From: Galerina marginata
Taxonomy: Eukaryota; Basidiomycota; Agaricomycetes; Agaricales; Galerinaceae
NCBI GenBank assembly: GCA_023014335.1
Contig: JAECYW010000011.1
Span: 558,001-622,000, forward strand
DNA: 64,000 nt
Reading direction: 5' to 3'
Shown: positions 46,099-56,899 of the stretch, piece after piece
Layout: every line of letters begins with the position of its first letter
Numbering within the stretch: position 1 is the stretch's first letter
Program-made: the position numbers and the translations under genes
Notes under the pieces: model-generated
Told to the model about the DNA's origin: nothing
Database searches by the model: none
What the model saw: only the letters and a program-made list of their open reading frames with translations

Positions 46099-47902
46099 TC
46101 AAGAGAAAACTGCATGTTTGATAGTACCTGTACGAAATTGAAGAGTATAGAACGATGATGTCCCCAATTTCGGGCGCTTTCGGGTCATGGAAAGATCCTT
46201 GGAGAGCTGGAGCTCAGGTAATCCATGAGCCAGCAATTCATTGGAAAATCTTTCGAAGAAGCTGTTGATATCCGCATTGTCAGTATACACAGTGAGGGAT
46301 GAGAGAAGAGGAAGGGGAGACGATATGCCTATTGCGCCATTGATCTCGGCGTCGCTGTCATCATCATCAACATCACCAACGAATCTGTCAGTCTCAGCTT
46401 CTCCGTCGCTTTCGTCTTCTCCGTCGCTTTCGTCTTCCCCTTCGCTCCCATCATTTTCGTCAATGGCTTCATCAACCTCTCCGATTTGGAGACCGCCCTC
46501 AATGCTGGCAATGATGTCTGAAAGACGTGGATGAATTGAAAGATGCAGAGATTCGAGGCAGTGATATCGCGCAAGTATGATATCCCAAACCCCGAATTTG
46601 AAGACGCTGCTGATGGCTAACGAGGAAAGGTTTGGGAGGTAGTGAGATAGCTTGGGGAGTATAGACTGAACACGATCCTTCGACAGATCTGCAGTCAAAG
46701 TCTCTCCCTCGAGTACAAAGCGTCCTTCAAGTTCCTGCAGTTGAATAACCAATTTTGCGACCCGAGAAAGAGATTCTGGCGAGGGAAGGCGGTAGCAGCA
46801 GCGATGATCAGTATCATCATCTTCGTCTTCATCATCCGAGTCGCCAAAGTAGGTAAGGGCAGAGTCCCATATAATGGATACTGTATCTGAGAGTTGAAGG
46901 CTGTGGAGGAACAAAAGGATGTAAGAATCGAAATCGTCCTCAGAGTCCGTGGTCGGGTACAATTCGATGGTTTTAAGGCACGGTAGGTGTATAATTTCAT
47001 GCTCTGAATAGTCTGAAGGATCTTCAACCACGGGTCCAGCATTATCAAGAGCGAGCGCAATGAGGGAGGATGAGCATGACTTCAGCAGGTTCATCAGATT
47101 GTAGAAATCCATGTCGTCGGCGAGCCTTGCATAGTGCGTAAGGTAAAGATGTGTGAGTTTTGGAAATGGCGAGAAGTCCCATTCAAAGTTGTTTAAAGAG
47201 AGACGTTGAAGAGCGGGGGCATTTTCAGGGCTAGGGGGTGGCGCCGGATATTCTACTGTGTAGAGTGAAGTAACGGCTGTTGACCACAGCTGCAGGCTGA
47301 CGAGGTTTGGAAGCGGAAGGGCAAGAAGGGTCTCGATGCTCGGGTGAATCGTTTCTTGGAGATGAAGAACTTTGATGCGATTTGGATGTTGTTGAAGGTG
47401 CTCGTAAAAAGTGTTCAGAAGATCCTGCTCCTGTTGGGGGATTAGCCTTTCAGCAAATTGCTGGTAGGTATGATCGAGTTCGATTGGCAGTGGATGTGAC
47501 CGTTTGAAGAAAGATGTGGCTATACTTCCACAATAACGACGCGGAGGGTCGGCGGTAAGGGATATCGATTGCCAAAGAGCAGCACAGTTAAGCGCGGCGT
47601 GTCGCCAATATTGGCATACGTGGGTGAGTGCGATCCAAGAATAGTCCTCCTCTACCGAATGATCGGCCTCTCTGAACGAGATTTTCGTCTTCTGAGGTTG
47701 ACAGAGGCGGAAAATCGAGACCAGAATCTCGAACGGCAGTCGATTGACTGGTAGGTTTGTGTTCGCAAGATTTGCGTGGATACGGGCCAATCTGCTGGAG
47801 TTGGTCAAGAGCGGAATGTCGTCGGAGCGCTATAAAAAAGAAGTTATTACAAATTCTGGGAGGAGAAATGGTCCATACCAGCAAAACACTTGAGGCCTTC
47901 AT
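46099..47902 (-). CDS. F-box protein, 584 aa, two exons
   Basis: Exon 1 is 47902-47879 (MKASSVLL) and exon 2 is 47829-46099, joined across a 49-bp gtatgg...tatag intron in phase 0. The F-box core 'NRLPFEILVSIFRLCQ' (about residues 37-52) is followed by 'YSWIALTHVCQYWRHAALNC', the pattern of agaric F-box proteins. The rest is a leucine-patterned, LRR-like region ('LPNLVSLQLWSTAVTSLYT', 'PALQRLSLNNFEW', 'FPKLTHLYLTHYARL') and an acidic stretch rich in 'DGEDESDGEAETD' late in the protein. Known F-box proteins recruit substrates to SCF ubiquitin ligases; the target here is unknown. The gene lies between the two copies of the secreted-protein module. Confidence 0.88.
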
Positions 47903-49030
47903 CGCTGTATAATAACCTTGAGGCCTTGAGGGGATTCTGTCTGCCACGCTGGCACAAGCACGTCGGTGGACAAGTGGCACCCTACGAAAATGGCATTGCG
48001 CCATGCTGCTGGGCACCAGGTCGAAACCTTTGCCAAATAGAGACAAATAGCTTCCTTCAACGTCTACTGTACTACTATGGCTGACCAGAGATCCGGCGCA
48101 CCTTACAAGTCGGCGTTACTGAGGTGAGTAACAGGCGGTTTTGAAAGCCGTGTTTGAGCCCCGCTCGGCGCACTACAAACTTACACAATGTGGTCAGTGG
48201 CTCTATTGTAGTCGTCGCAAATCCATTCACTGGTTCATAGAGTACAATAATAAGGTAGAAATGAGTTACTAGGGTGTAAATAGAATGTAGGGTAGTTACA
48301 ATGAAGGTTGCATACAGTGTCCATAGTCCATGCGCGATGCCCACACTCCGACATTATTTCCGAACAAGCTTGTCACGGAGAGCGTACAGGTGAATCGGGC
48401 GCTTTTTTGGACATTTTGGACCCTATTTCAGCCTTGTTACGCGTTACAATGTGCTCATTAGTTCAGTTCACACTATTGCGTTACGCGTTACGTGAACATG
48501 GGGTCGAAATAGTACAGTACTCTCATATATCTTTTCAGTCTTCGAATGCATGGATCTTACATACATTGTAGTGGTGACATCCGGGCTGAGCTGTCCGTAG
48601 ATGAGATAGGTAAACTGGATGATGCGCTTCCCAAGCTTTGCCAGACTCGGAGTGCTAAGTCGCGTCAGGCATTTTAGATTGGTTTGATTGAAGTAGTCGC
48701 TTTTTTCTTTTCTTTGAGAGTGCCCAGCGTACCTACGATTTTCTTTAGTCTAGCTCTGTGTTTTGTCGCTTTAGTTACAGTTTACCTTGTCTTTTTGTTC
48801 TTAGAGTCTTTTATTATATCACAATGTACCACAGCGCTAAATAAACCGCATCGGTGGCAGGAGATAAACAAGTCGATGAAGAAAAATTACCCGCGCAATC
48901 AGCTTAGCATGCGCCTCATTTATATAAATCATACGCTCTGTCTTGAGGTTGAATAGAACGCGCAAGGTAAATGGATTATGCAGCGCGCCTATATACATAT
49001 ATAGCAGATAACCCAGAATCGAAAACAACC
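47903..49030. other. Intergenic, no supported gene
   Basis: Presumed promoter of the F-box gene (47903-48150), then AT-rich DNA. A repeated 'ttacgcgttac' occurs at about 48436 and 48480 within a partly inverted stretch. No ORF has family features. Confidence 0.45.
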
Positions 49031-49036
49031 TCCACC

Positions 49037-49197
49037 AACCCAGAAATACCGCCGCACCCCAGACCTGCTACTGGTCCGGCACAGCGCCGTTCTGCCACGG
49101 CTCCTGCCCGGCTGGGTTCCGGGTGAAGAAGTAGGACAGGATGGGGCTGGACGGCAGTGTAACTGTTGGACGGGGAGAAAGGCGTATTGCTGTAATT
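49037..49197 (+). pseudogene. Dead copy of the cysteine-rich secreted protein
   Basis: It aligns with protein B from 'RNTAAPQTCYWSGTAPFCHG' through 'SCPAGFRVKK', then a TAG replaces a codon (about 49133). A few extra bases near 49158-49166 shift frame before 'GRKAYCCN'. The signal-peptide exon part is missing upstream. The following 500 bp match those after protein B. Confidence 0.88.
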
Positions 49198-49875
49198 GAG
49201 AATGAATCTTTTTTGTGTACTTCTCGATGATGTCCGCAAGGAAACGATTCAGACAAATCGAGAAGCTTTGGCTGGGTACAGAGGGTCCTAGACTATGACC
49301 TAGAGCACCGTCAATTGAAGAGAACCCTAAATACGGGAGAACTGACCTATAAAGTTGCAACAAAAACGTAATATAGGATAGAGAGAGTTCAAACACCAAA
49401 GAAGGGGAAAAGTATGCCACAATATTAATCATCATTGACAGTGGATTCGGAGTCCAATGATTTCGCAGCTGGACCTCCAAGGGAAAAAAAGAGATAATCC
49501 CTTTTACATCAGGGGTTCTTTTTCGGAAAATCAGACAGCCCATCTGAGAGTTATGAACACAACTCGACCAAAATCGACGGGAACAGTGCAGTCTCATTGA
49601 TTCCAATATCAGAAAACCAGGCAATGCGTAGGTATGCGAGTCGTGAACATGAACATGAACGTGAATATAATCTGGATCGGGCTCGTAAGAGGTCGTAAGA
49701 AGTCATGAAGCAAAAAACGAAATGCGCACGGAAAACAAAGTGGATAAATAGACGAGGAAAACCCAGAAAAGGTCCCAAAAAAACGAAGTGAGTAAGAAAA
49801 ATCGAACGAAAGCATTGAATCTGCATACGAACGAAGCAGACAAAAATGAAACTCTACCCAACACCAAAAAGAAAG

Positions 49876-52268
49876 CTAATGTTTCGGACTCCTCATAAAC
49901 AGCGCCTTCGCCCTACTCTTCCTATCCCTCTCCTTCCTCGGCCTCACACCCTCCCCCTCCTCCTCCTCAGGGAGCGGCACAGTCCCCAAAAGCGGCCCCT
50001 GCAACAACTGCTTCCCCAGCTCTGAGCTGGCCGCAACAGGGCGCGGGCCAGGTTCGGGCGGGACGGGGGGGACGTCTGTTGGTGTTGGGGCTATTGGGAT
50101 TGGTATGGGCGCTTCGTCATTGTCGTCGATGTGTCTGGGTTGGAGGGGCGTAGGCGTTGGGGCGGTTGGGGCGGTTGGCGTTGAGAAGACTTGGAAGGGC
50201 GTGCGTGGGGTATGGACCGTCCTTGTTGGGGATGTATGCGTAGATAGGGACGAGGATTGGGAGAGGGACGGGGAGAGAGGCGCGACTTGGATAGGCGACC
50301 CTGGGCCGGGGGGTGATGCAGGGGTAGACGGGCTTGTAGGCAGCGACGTGGGCGGGCTGGACGGTGTAGGTTGGGAGGAAGAAGGCGGCAGCGGGATGGG
50401 CGCGGGCTGTGTAGGCGACTTCGGGAAATCATTCTCCTTCCACGTGCTCGGTATGAGCGCGACGGGGAGGACCCACGTCGCACTGAGTATCACGCCGTAT
50501 CCTTCATCACAATCCACATTAGCCACGCAAGAAGCAAACAAACAAGTAACGAGGGAGAAGGAGAACCGCTCACCGATGTCGTATCCCTTAATCGTACTCC
50601 AGCTCCACGAGATAAACGTCCCGATATACCCCAAATACGGCGCGATCCTCTGTAAAAGCAGCGCGGCGGGCTGTACGGGCGGAGGCAGCGCTGTGACGGG
50701 GAGGTTGTTGAAGAACCATGTTAGAGCGGTGGTGATCATCGCCGCACGCTTCGTGGCTTCGAGGGTCTTGTCGCTCAGGACGGCGAGGACTGGCGGGGGG
50801 AGGTATCTAACGTGATAGTAATATCAGCATACATTGATCAAATGAGGGATGGGATTGCTTACAGTCGGTATCCCCACCAGAGAGCTTGTAAAGACAGTTT
50901 CGTCGCAGACGGCACCCACGCTTGCACAGTCTGCACCCTCACCCGCCGACCAGCGCTATCCAAACTCGTCCTCCGGGTCTGCGGCGAGAGAGTCATCTGT
51001 CCTCCAACCGGGCTGCTGGCAGATTCCACAGCCACCGTACCCTGCGCCTGCGCCTCCGGTTGCGATTGTGGGAGACCGTACCAAATAGACAACGGCCACA
51101 CACTCGTCCACGACGTCCCCGGCACCGCCGTCTCGCTCTCGACCCCATCCACAACCTCCACCGGCACCTGCTCAGCGAGCTCGACGAGGTCCTCCGCGCT
51201 CGGGATAAGCGGGGAGTATACCATCACGCTCGTGTTGTCCGAAGCGACTGAATAAGCGTCGTCGCTCGCCCTCCTTCCCTCGTCGACGTTACTCGTTTCG
51301 GCTTCTCCTTCAGCCTGAGACAGAGCCTCAGCCTCAACACCCCCATCCGTCCTAGGAAACCCATGTTTCGGCGCCCCAAGCCCCTCCAACACACTCCAAA
51401 TACTCGGTCGGCCCTTCACAGTAGACCCATTCATAACCGTCGGACTCTCTAAAAAGCCCAACAACCGCGAGTCCTTCACCGGCGCTGGTACGGGAGGCGG
51501 GATGGGCCTCCCATCCCGGTCGCGCTTGGGTGGCTTGGGCTCCTTGATCACGCGCTTCTTCCCCTTCCCCTGCCCCGGTCCAGGCAAAGGCGTGGGGAAG
51601 GGCAGCGCATCGACGAGGGCTTGGATGCGTCGGGCAAGGGTGGCGGCGGAGGGCAGCTCCTCGTTGGTGTTTGTGTCCGTGTCCGGGTTCGATGGGTCGG
51701 CCTCTTCGAGCTCGGCGACCATGCTTAGAAGCTTCGCATGCCCCTGCCCATGCCCTGGCGCATAACCCGCTGAAGGTCCAGCGAGTTGAGCAGGAGACGG
51801 AGATACTTCGCCCACAGTAACCCTAGGCGAGGCAGGGACGGATTTACTATTCCTGCTGCTACTGCTGCTGCCCTTCCGCAGCTTCCCAATATCTTTTCCC
51901 AGCTGCTTCAGCCGATCCGCGATCTTCATCCGTGCTTTACCGATCGACGAGGTCAAACTCGAGCTCGAACTATCCACTCTTCTCAACGTCAGCGGCTCGC
52001 CTTCTGTTTCTGTAGCACTAACAGCAGAAGTAGAAGTTATCGGGGTGCTGGGAAGCGTCGGCGGGGGAGTCGGCATTGGCATTAGCATTAACGTATCATC
52101 ATGTCGTTCCTCGACTTCCTGGACCACCTCAATCATCGCCGGAGGCGGGGGAGCAGGAGCAGCTGTGGGAGGAGAGGCAGGACCGCTGAGAGAGCGTAGA
52201 AGACGGTGGAAGACTTCCTGGGTGCTGCTGCTTAGGCTTATGGCCTGCTCTCCTGCAGAGGACGCCAT
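49876..52268 (-). CDS. Pro/Ser-rich protein with conserved hydrophobic C-terminal domain (754 aa), paralogue 1
   Basis: Exons 52268-50863, 50806-50574 and 50501-49876 sum to 2265 bases without internal stop. I chose the ATG at 52268 because the neighbour starts equally (MAS...FHRL.RSLSG). Blocks shared by both paralogues: 'FHRLLRSLSG', 'ADRLKQLGKDIGKLRKG', 'HAKLLSMVAELEE', 'IQALVDALPFP', 'SVMVYSPLIPSAEDLVELAE', 'VWPLSIWY', and 'VQAWVPSATKLSLQALWWGY'. Last is a hydrophobic domain (exon 2) 'KRAAMITTALTWFFNNLP' to 'PYLGYIGTFISWSWSTIKGY', then 'GYGVILSATWVLPVALIPST' and a Pro/Thr/Ser tail. I do not recognise the family. Membrane association through the exon 2-3 hydrophobic segments is inferred. 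It is tandem with the gene at 52911-55358; intron positions and phases are identical. Confidence 0.85.
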
Positions 52269-52337
52269 GGGAGGAGGAAGAGCGACATGCGGGACGACTC
52301 GAAACGGCAACTCATTATTTTTGGACCCTGCTTGCAC

Positions 52338-52910
52338 GTGGGTAGATGCTTTCCCACAGGGCTTTTTGGGGGGGGGGTGCGATTAGATTAGATTGCACGG
52401 TTGGATTGCATAGTGGAAACAGGAAACTCGAGATGTATATTGAGAGATTAGGTTATACAAGATCGCTTTCGTAGTTATAAACATGTTGGCCGTAATATAT
52501 ATTATTTAACAGACAATCCCCATAAACCCCAGTTCGAAGGCGGTACTTATGTACGATGAACTTCCATTCTGGAAAGTGACGATGAAGATCGAACATTATA
52601 AAACAAAAAACGAAACAAATCATCGTAAAATCATCTAGCCAAATCCAATGTACATCAATGAGCAATAAGCTGTTCCATAATCCATTGCCGCCGGTAGTAA
52701 AATGGGGAAATAAAAAAAAAGACAGAAGAAAGTCCAGAAGATCATGATCATAAAAGTATCGTAAGGTTTTCCAGGAAATCCAATTTAAATGGTAGTTGGT
52801 ATGCAGAATGGTATACGTAGTTGGTTTACAGAACGGCGTGATGTCTTGCGAGCCATGGAGTCCGTCCGACCAACGGTGAGGTGGTATTCCATTTGTATTG
52901 CGGCAGGTAC
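52338..52910. other. Spacer between the tandem paralogues
   Basis: 573 bp of AT-rich DNA holding the 3' region of the upstream paralogue and the promoter of the downstream one. A run of G (52368-52377) and an A-tract (52714-52722) are the only special features. No gene is seen. Confidence 0.5.
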
Positions 52911-55358
52911 CTACGAAGGCCCGATTTGTATAGGCAATACCGGCTCAGGACTCGTAGGGCTCGTCGGGCCGGACGGCTCTGGCAAGGGCGCGGGTGTGGG
53001 TGTGGGAGGAGGCGGGACAGCGACGGGGTCACTTTGTCCTGGCGTTGGTACTGGTACTGGAGTTGGTGCAGGTGCAGGTGCAGGTGCAGGCGTTGGCGCT
53101 GGTGCTGGTGCAGGTACTGGTGCAGGAGCTGGAGCAGGAGCAGGAGCTGGGGTCGTAGACGGCACAGAAGGACCAGTCTGAGGCGGCAAGGCGGGAGGGC
53201 CAGACGGAGTGCTCGGAGGAGGATTAGATGGGGCAGGCGCAGGGACAGGTGCAGGTGCAGGTGCAGGTGTGGGCGCGGGGGTAGGAGAAGGCGCAGGTGC
53301 AGGCGCAGGTGCAGGCGCAGGTGCAGGCGCAGGTGCAGGTGCAGGAGCGGGCTGCGGCTGCGTCGGCGCAGGAGTGGGCAAGGGCGCAGGGGAAGGGGAA
53401 GGGGACGGCGCGGGATCAGGAGGCGGTGGAATCGGGAAATCCCCCTGCCTCCACGTCCCCGGTATAAGCGCAACAGGAAGCAACCACGTCGCAGTGAGTA
53501 TCACACCATACCCTACACAAAAACCTCAGTCAGCTTCCTCCTTCTCCAAAACCAAAACCAAAGCCTTCCTCTCTCCAAAACCCCCAAAACAAAACCATGC
53601 ACCAAAAAAAGAAAACAACTCACCAACATCATACCCCTGCACCTCCCCCCAGCTCCACGAGATAAACGGGCCTACATAGCCCAAATACGGGACCAGCCTC
53701 CTCATCAACAACGCCGCGGGCTGGAGGGCGAGAGGGAGGGAGTCGACGGGCATGTTGTTGAAGAACCAGGTGAGAGCGGTGGTTATTAGGGCGGCGCGCT
53801 TGACGGCTTCGAGGGAGTCGTCGGAGAGGGTTTTCATGACGGGTGGGGGGAGGTATCTGTTTTTTTTTGTGAAGAGGGGGGGGAGGGGGAGGGGGTGTTA
53901 GGTGTGCTGTGCTGTAGGAGAAGGAGGGGAGGGAGGGACTTACAGACGGTACCCCCACCACGTAGCTTGGATGGACATCTTCGTCGTCGACGGGACCCAC
54001 GCCTTGACAGTCTGCACCGTCACACCCCGCTGCACCTTCAGGTTCGCGTTATCCACGCTCCTCCAACGCGGGGGAAGAACCACATCCACCGAGATCCTGC
54101 GTCTGACCAACGGGGAAGGACTTGCCTGCCCCCGCGCCTCCGCCTCGGCTTGCACCTGCGACTGTGGCACCCGCTGATAAAATATCGAAAGCGGCCACAC
54201 GTCCATCCACGACGCCGACGCCGACGCCGCCCCCTGACCCAGACCCTGCCCGTCCTCTTCAGGCACACCCCCCACCTGGAACTTCACCCTATCAGCGAGC
54301 TCGACGAGGTCCTCCTCGCCAGGTACGAGCGGGCAATACACCATCACGCTCGTCGTATCCGTGATAACCGTCGGCCCACCTTGCGCCGGGTCAGTTCCCG
54401 CACCAGGATCAGGCGCACCTCCGCCCCCATCCACCTCGCCTCCCCCATCCGCACCCTCCTCCTCCTTTTCCTCATCTCCCTCCCCAGGCGGGAACCCATG
54501 CGGCGGAACCCCAAGCCCCTCCAGCACCCTCCACACACTCGGCCTCCCCCCCTCCCCATCCTGATCCCCATTCATAACCCCCGGATCACTCAGCAACCCA
54601 ACCAACACCGGGTCCTCCACATGCGTCGGGTTAGGCGGGGGCAGCGGCCGGCCTTGATCATCCCATTTGGGCTCTTTCGGCGCGCGGATGATTGTTGACG
54701 GCTGTGGAGGGGAGGGGAAGGGGAGGGCGTCGATTAGGGATTGGATTTGTTTTGCGAGGGTTGTTGGGGATGGCGGGGTGCTGGGGGAAGGAGAGGTGGG
54801 GTCTGGCGCGGGGGCGGGGTTGGAGAGGGTGGACGGGTTGGTAGACCCTGGCTCGTCGAGCTCGGTTACCATGCTCAGGAGCTTCGCGTGTTTGGAGGGA
54901 CTGACAGCAGCTGGAGCTTTGGATTTGGCATCGGACACAGCGGGTCCAGATGGAGCAGAACCAGAGCCAGAGCCAGAGCCAGAGCCAGAGGCGGTATCAG
55001 TCGCCGTCGCCGCCGCCGTCGCAGTCGCAGTCGCAGATTTACCGCCGCCGCCCTTCTTCAGCTTCCCAATCCCCTTACCCAGCTGCCTAAGCCGATCAGC
55101 AACCTTCGTCTTCGCCCTTGCAAGAGACGAGCTCGCGCTAGCTACCCTCCTCAACGGCTCGGCACTCGCAGGGGTCGTAGCATCCAGCCCCGCAGAGCTC
55201 GTCGCCGTCGTTGAGGAAGCCTTGTCCTCGCTCGCCGTCAGTATTAGAGCGGGTTTAGACCCCGACGCATCAGCCCGCCCGCTGAGAGAGCGTACGAGAC
55301 GGTGGAAGCCTTTCTTCTTGTCTTCCTTCTTTGTTGTTGAATCAGTCTGGGACGCCAT
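52911..55358 (-). CDS. Pro/Ala-rich protein with conserved hydrophobic domain (749 aa), paralogue 2
   Basis: Exons 55358-53944, 53856-53624 and 53512-52911 sum to 2250 bases without stop. An in-frame ATG lies farther upstream (about 55463), but the ATG at 55358 matches the paralogue. Conserved blocks: 'KKGFHRLVRSLSG', 'KTKVADRLRQLGKGIGKLKK', 'HAKLLSMVTELDE', 'LAKQIQSLIDALPFPSP', 'PVLVGLLSDPGVMNG', 'TTSVMVYCPLVPGEEDLVEL', 'WPLSIFYQRVP', 'VQTVKAWVPSTTKMSIQATW', 'AALITTALTWFFNNMP', 'YVGPFISWSWGEVQGYDVG' and 'VILTATWLLPVALIPGTW'. The final 150 or so residues are almost only Pro, Ala, Thr and Ser with long PA runs. Function unknown. Exon 2 is 233 bases in both paralogues. Confidence 0.85.
53060..53350. 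repeat. GGTGCA/GGCGCA hexanucleotide microsatellite in coding sequence
   Basis: Imperfect hexanucleotide runs (ggtgca, ggcgca and variants) encode the Pro-Ala tail of paralogue 2 on the minus strand. A second denser block spans 53240-53345. The repeat keeps frame because the unit is six bases. It creates long spurious ORFs in the other frames. Confidence 0.9.
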
Positions 55359-55742
55359 GGGTGGAAGGGAAGAGGAGGCTGAAGGAGAGGAAGAGGAACA
55401 TGCAGGGCGACTGGAAGAGGCAACTAACGACAGCCGCGATTTGGTCAGGAACGGTTTCCTCATGTGACACGGCGGGCAATCACATGTCCAATTTGTCCTG
55501 TCCAATCGCGTGTCCAGTCATATGCGAGTTACATGTCCAGTGGGTATGGTCACACTTATTCTTGTCACACTTAAAAACGCGAAAGAGGATATTATGTTAC
55601 AGTGTACTCAGCAATCAAGGCTATGTTATCAAATAAAAATCAGGACATTCATTCAGGAATATTTAACAGTGAAGTTGTCAGTGGGCAACATTCATGGGCT
55701 TTTTGATAAGACAGGAATAACATCAGATTGGAAGAGGCAGAG

Positions 55743-56840
55743 TTAAGGTGTGATGACATCGAGGGACATTTCTTCATTCGTGTGTCCACTGTAGAGTTTT
55801 CTGCACACGAAACCCAGAAAAGCTGTCAAATTGGTGGCAAGAACTGAGATTATTGCCTGCAAAACAAAAGAAAGTAACCGATCATCAGACAACATTTGGG
55901 TGGGAGAGTAATGAAAAAAAAAATTACTTACAACTGAATGGACTAGACATAGAAGGAGAAACGAATTCTTGGAGGCTTGAATCAAATACATTGCCCAGCA
56001 CAGCACACTGGAAACAAGAGTCAAAAGATTGCTCGAAAATCTGAACATAACCAGCCGGCGTTTTCTGGAAGGCTTTAGCGAGTTTAGTGCGACTGGGAAG
56101 ATACGCCAGGAAACAAACAGCATCCCAGCGTCAACAAGGAAGTCGCCTTTTGATATGTAAGTCAACATGAATAAAGCAAGAGCGAATAGGGCTTACTGAT
56201 GATACTGGCGATTACCAACAGCGTGGGTAGATAGCACATGCATTCGAACACATTCTCTGCGCATTCAGGCTTCTTGGTACATAGAATGGCAGCCAGGACG
56301 CAGTAGATAATCCCAACGCCAATGAAGGAGCTTGCAACGGCCAGAAACCTGGCAACCAGCTTCGTTGAATAAGTCATGTACAGTCGACCTGCCGACATGA
56401 CTAAACTGGCTCTGGAAAACCTAAGGACAATTGGCGACGCTCTTCAGTCAGGGAAAACATACTTACCAAAGGACGATAAAGTATACGATGAGCGTGAGGT
56501 GGTATTCTTGCACCGTGATGGAGGGCGTATCTTTTGTTACTGGCAAAAGGAATTAAATTATACGCCCATAACAACAGGGCTTGGGCTCACAACAAGAAAG
56601 AAGGATGCCTAAGAGGAAGACGTTGCCGGCTGCCGCGATGATGGCTAGGGTGTCATCGAACCAAAGTTGGAAGAAAAGGCGACGTTCAAGAAGGCGGAGG
56701 AGAGTCAGACAAACGCTGACAAAATGGGCAGAACTGAGGCCCTTGAAGATTGCTGGCATTGCGTTAATTAAAGCTAAAAGGGATTTAAAGTCTTCCTCAC
56801 TGGCTAAATTTCGATTGATGTATTCGTTAACCTGGTCCAT
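55743..56840 (-). CDS. Seven-helix membrane protein, PTH11/fungal rhodopsin-like (288 aa)
   Basis: Exons 56840-56591, 56530-56467, 56420-56197, 56146-55932 and 55856-55743 sum to 867 bases with no stop; all introns are gt-ag. The helices read in order 'VSVCLTLLRLL', 'DDTLAIIAAAGNVFLLGILL', 'YHLTLIVYFIVLW', 'AVASSFIGVGIIYCVLAAIL', 'CYLPTLLVIASII', 'VDAGMLFVSWRIFPVAL', 'LLTLVSSVLCWAMYLI' and 'LATNLTAFLGFV'. The 'W.DD' after helix 1 and 'WFSRASLVMSAGRLY' at the exon 2-3 join are hallmarks of the basidiomycete PTH11-like family. Such proteins sit in the plasma membrane and are thought to sense environmental cues. The gene at 63101 is a paralogue with the same intron positions. Confidence 0.82.
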
Positions 56841-56899
56841 TTTAGCAAAAGAGCAAAGTGAAACTTGAAGCGGTTGAGCCTGCTAACGTAGTGAGAAGG

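Noticed and set aside
48989..49624. 211-codon minus-strand ORF
   Set aside because: It overlaps the dead cysteine-rich peptide copy in antisense. The similar antisense ORF opposite peptide B (44858-45277) shows that the similarity comes from the plus-strand gene.
50105..50815. 236-codon plus-strand ORF opposite the Pro-rich gene
   Set aside because: It is antisense to exons 2 and 3 of the minus-strand gene, whose exon structure is conserved in the neighbouring paralogue.
52826..53789. ORFs rich in Gly-Ala or Arg/Cys/Trp opposite the Pro-Ala tail
   Set aside because: They are frame and strand shadows of the hexanucleotide repeat; the spliced minus-strand gene explains the region.
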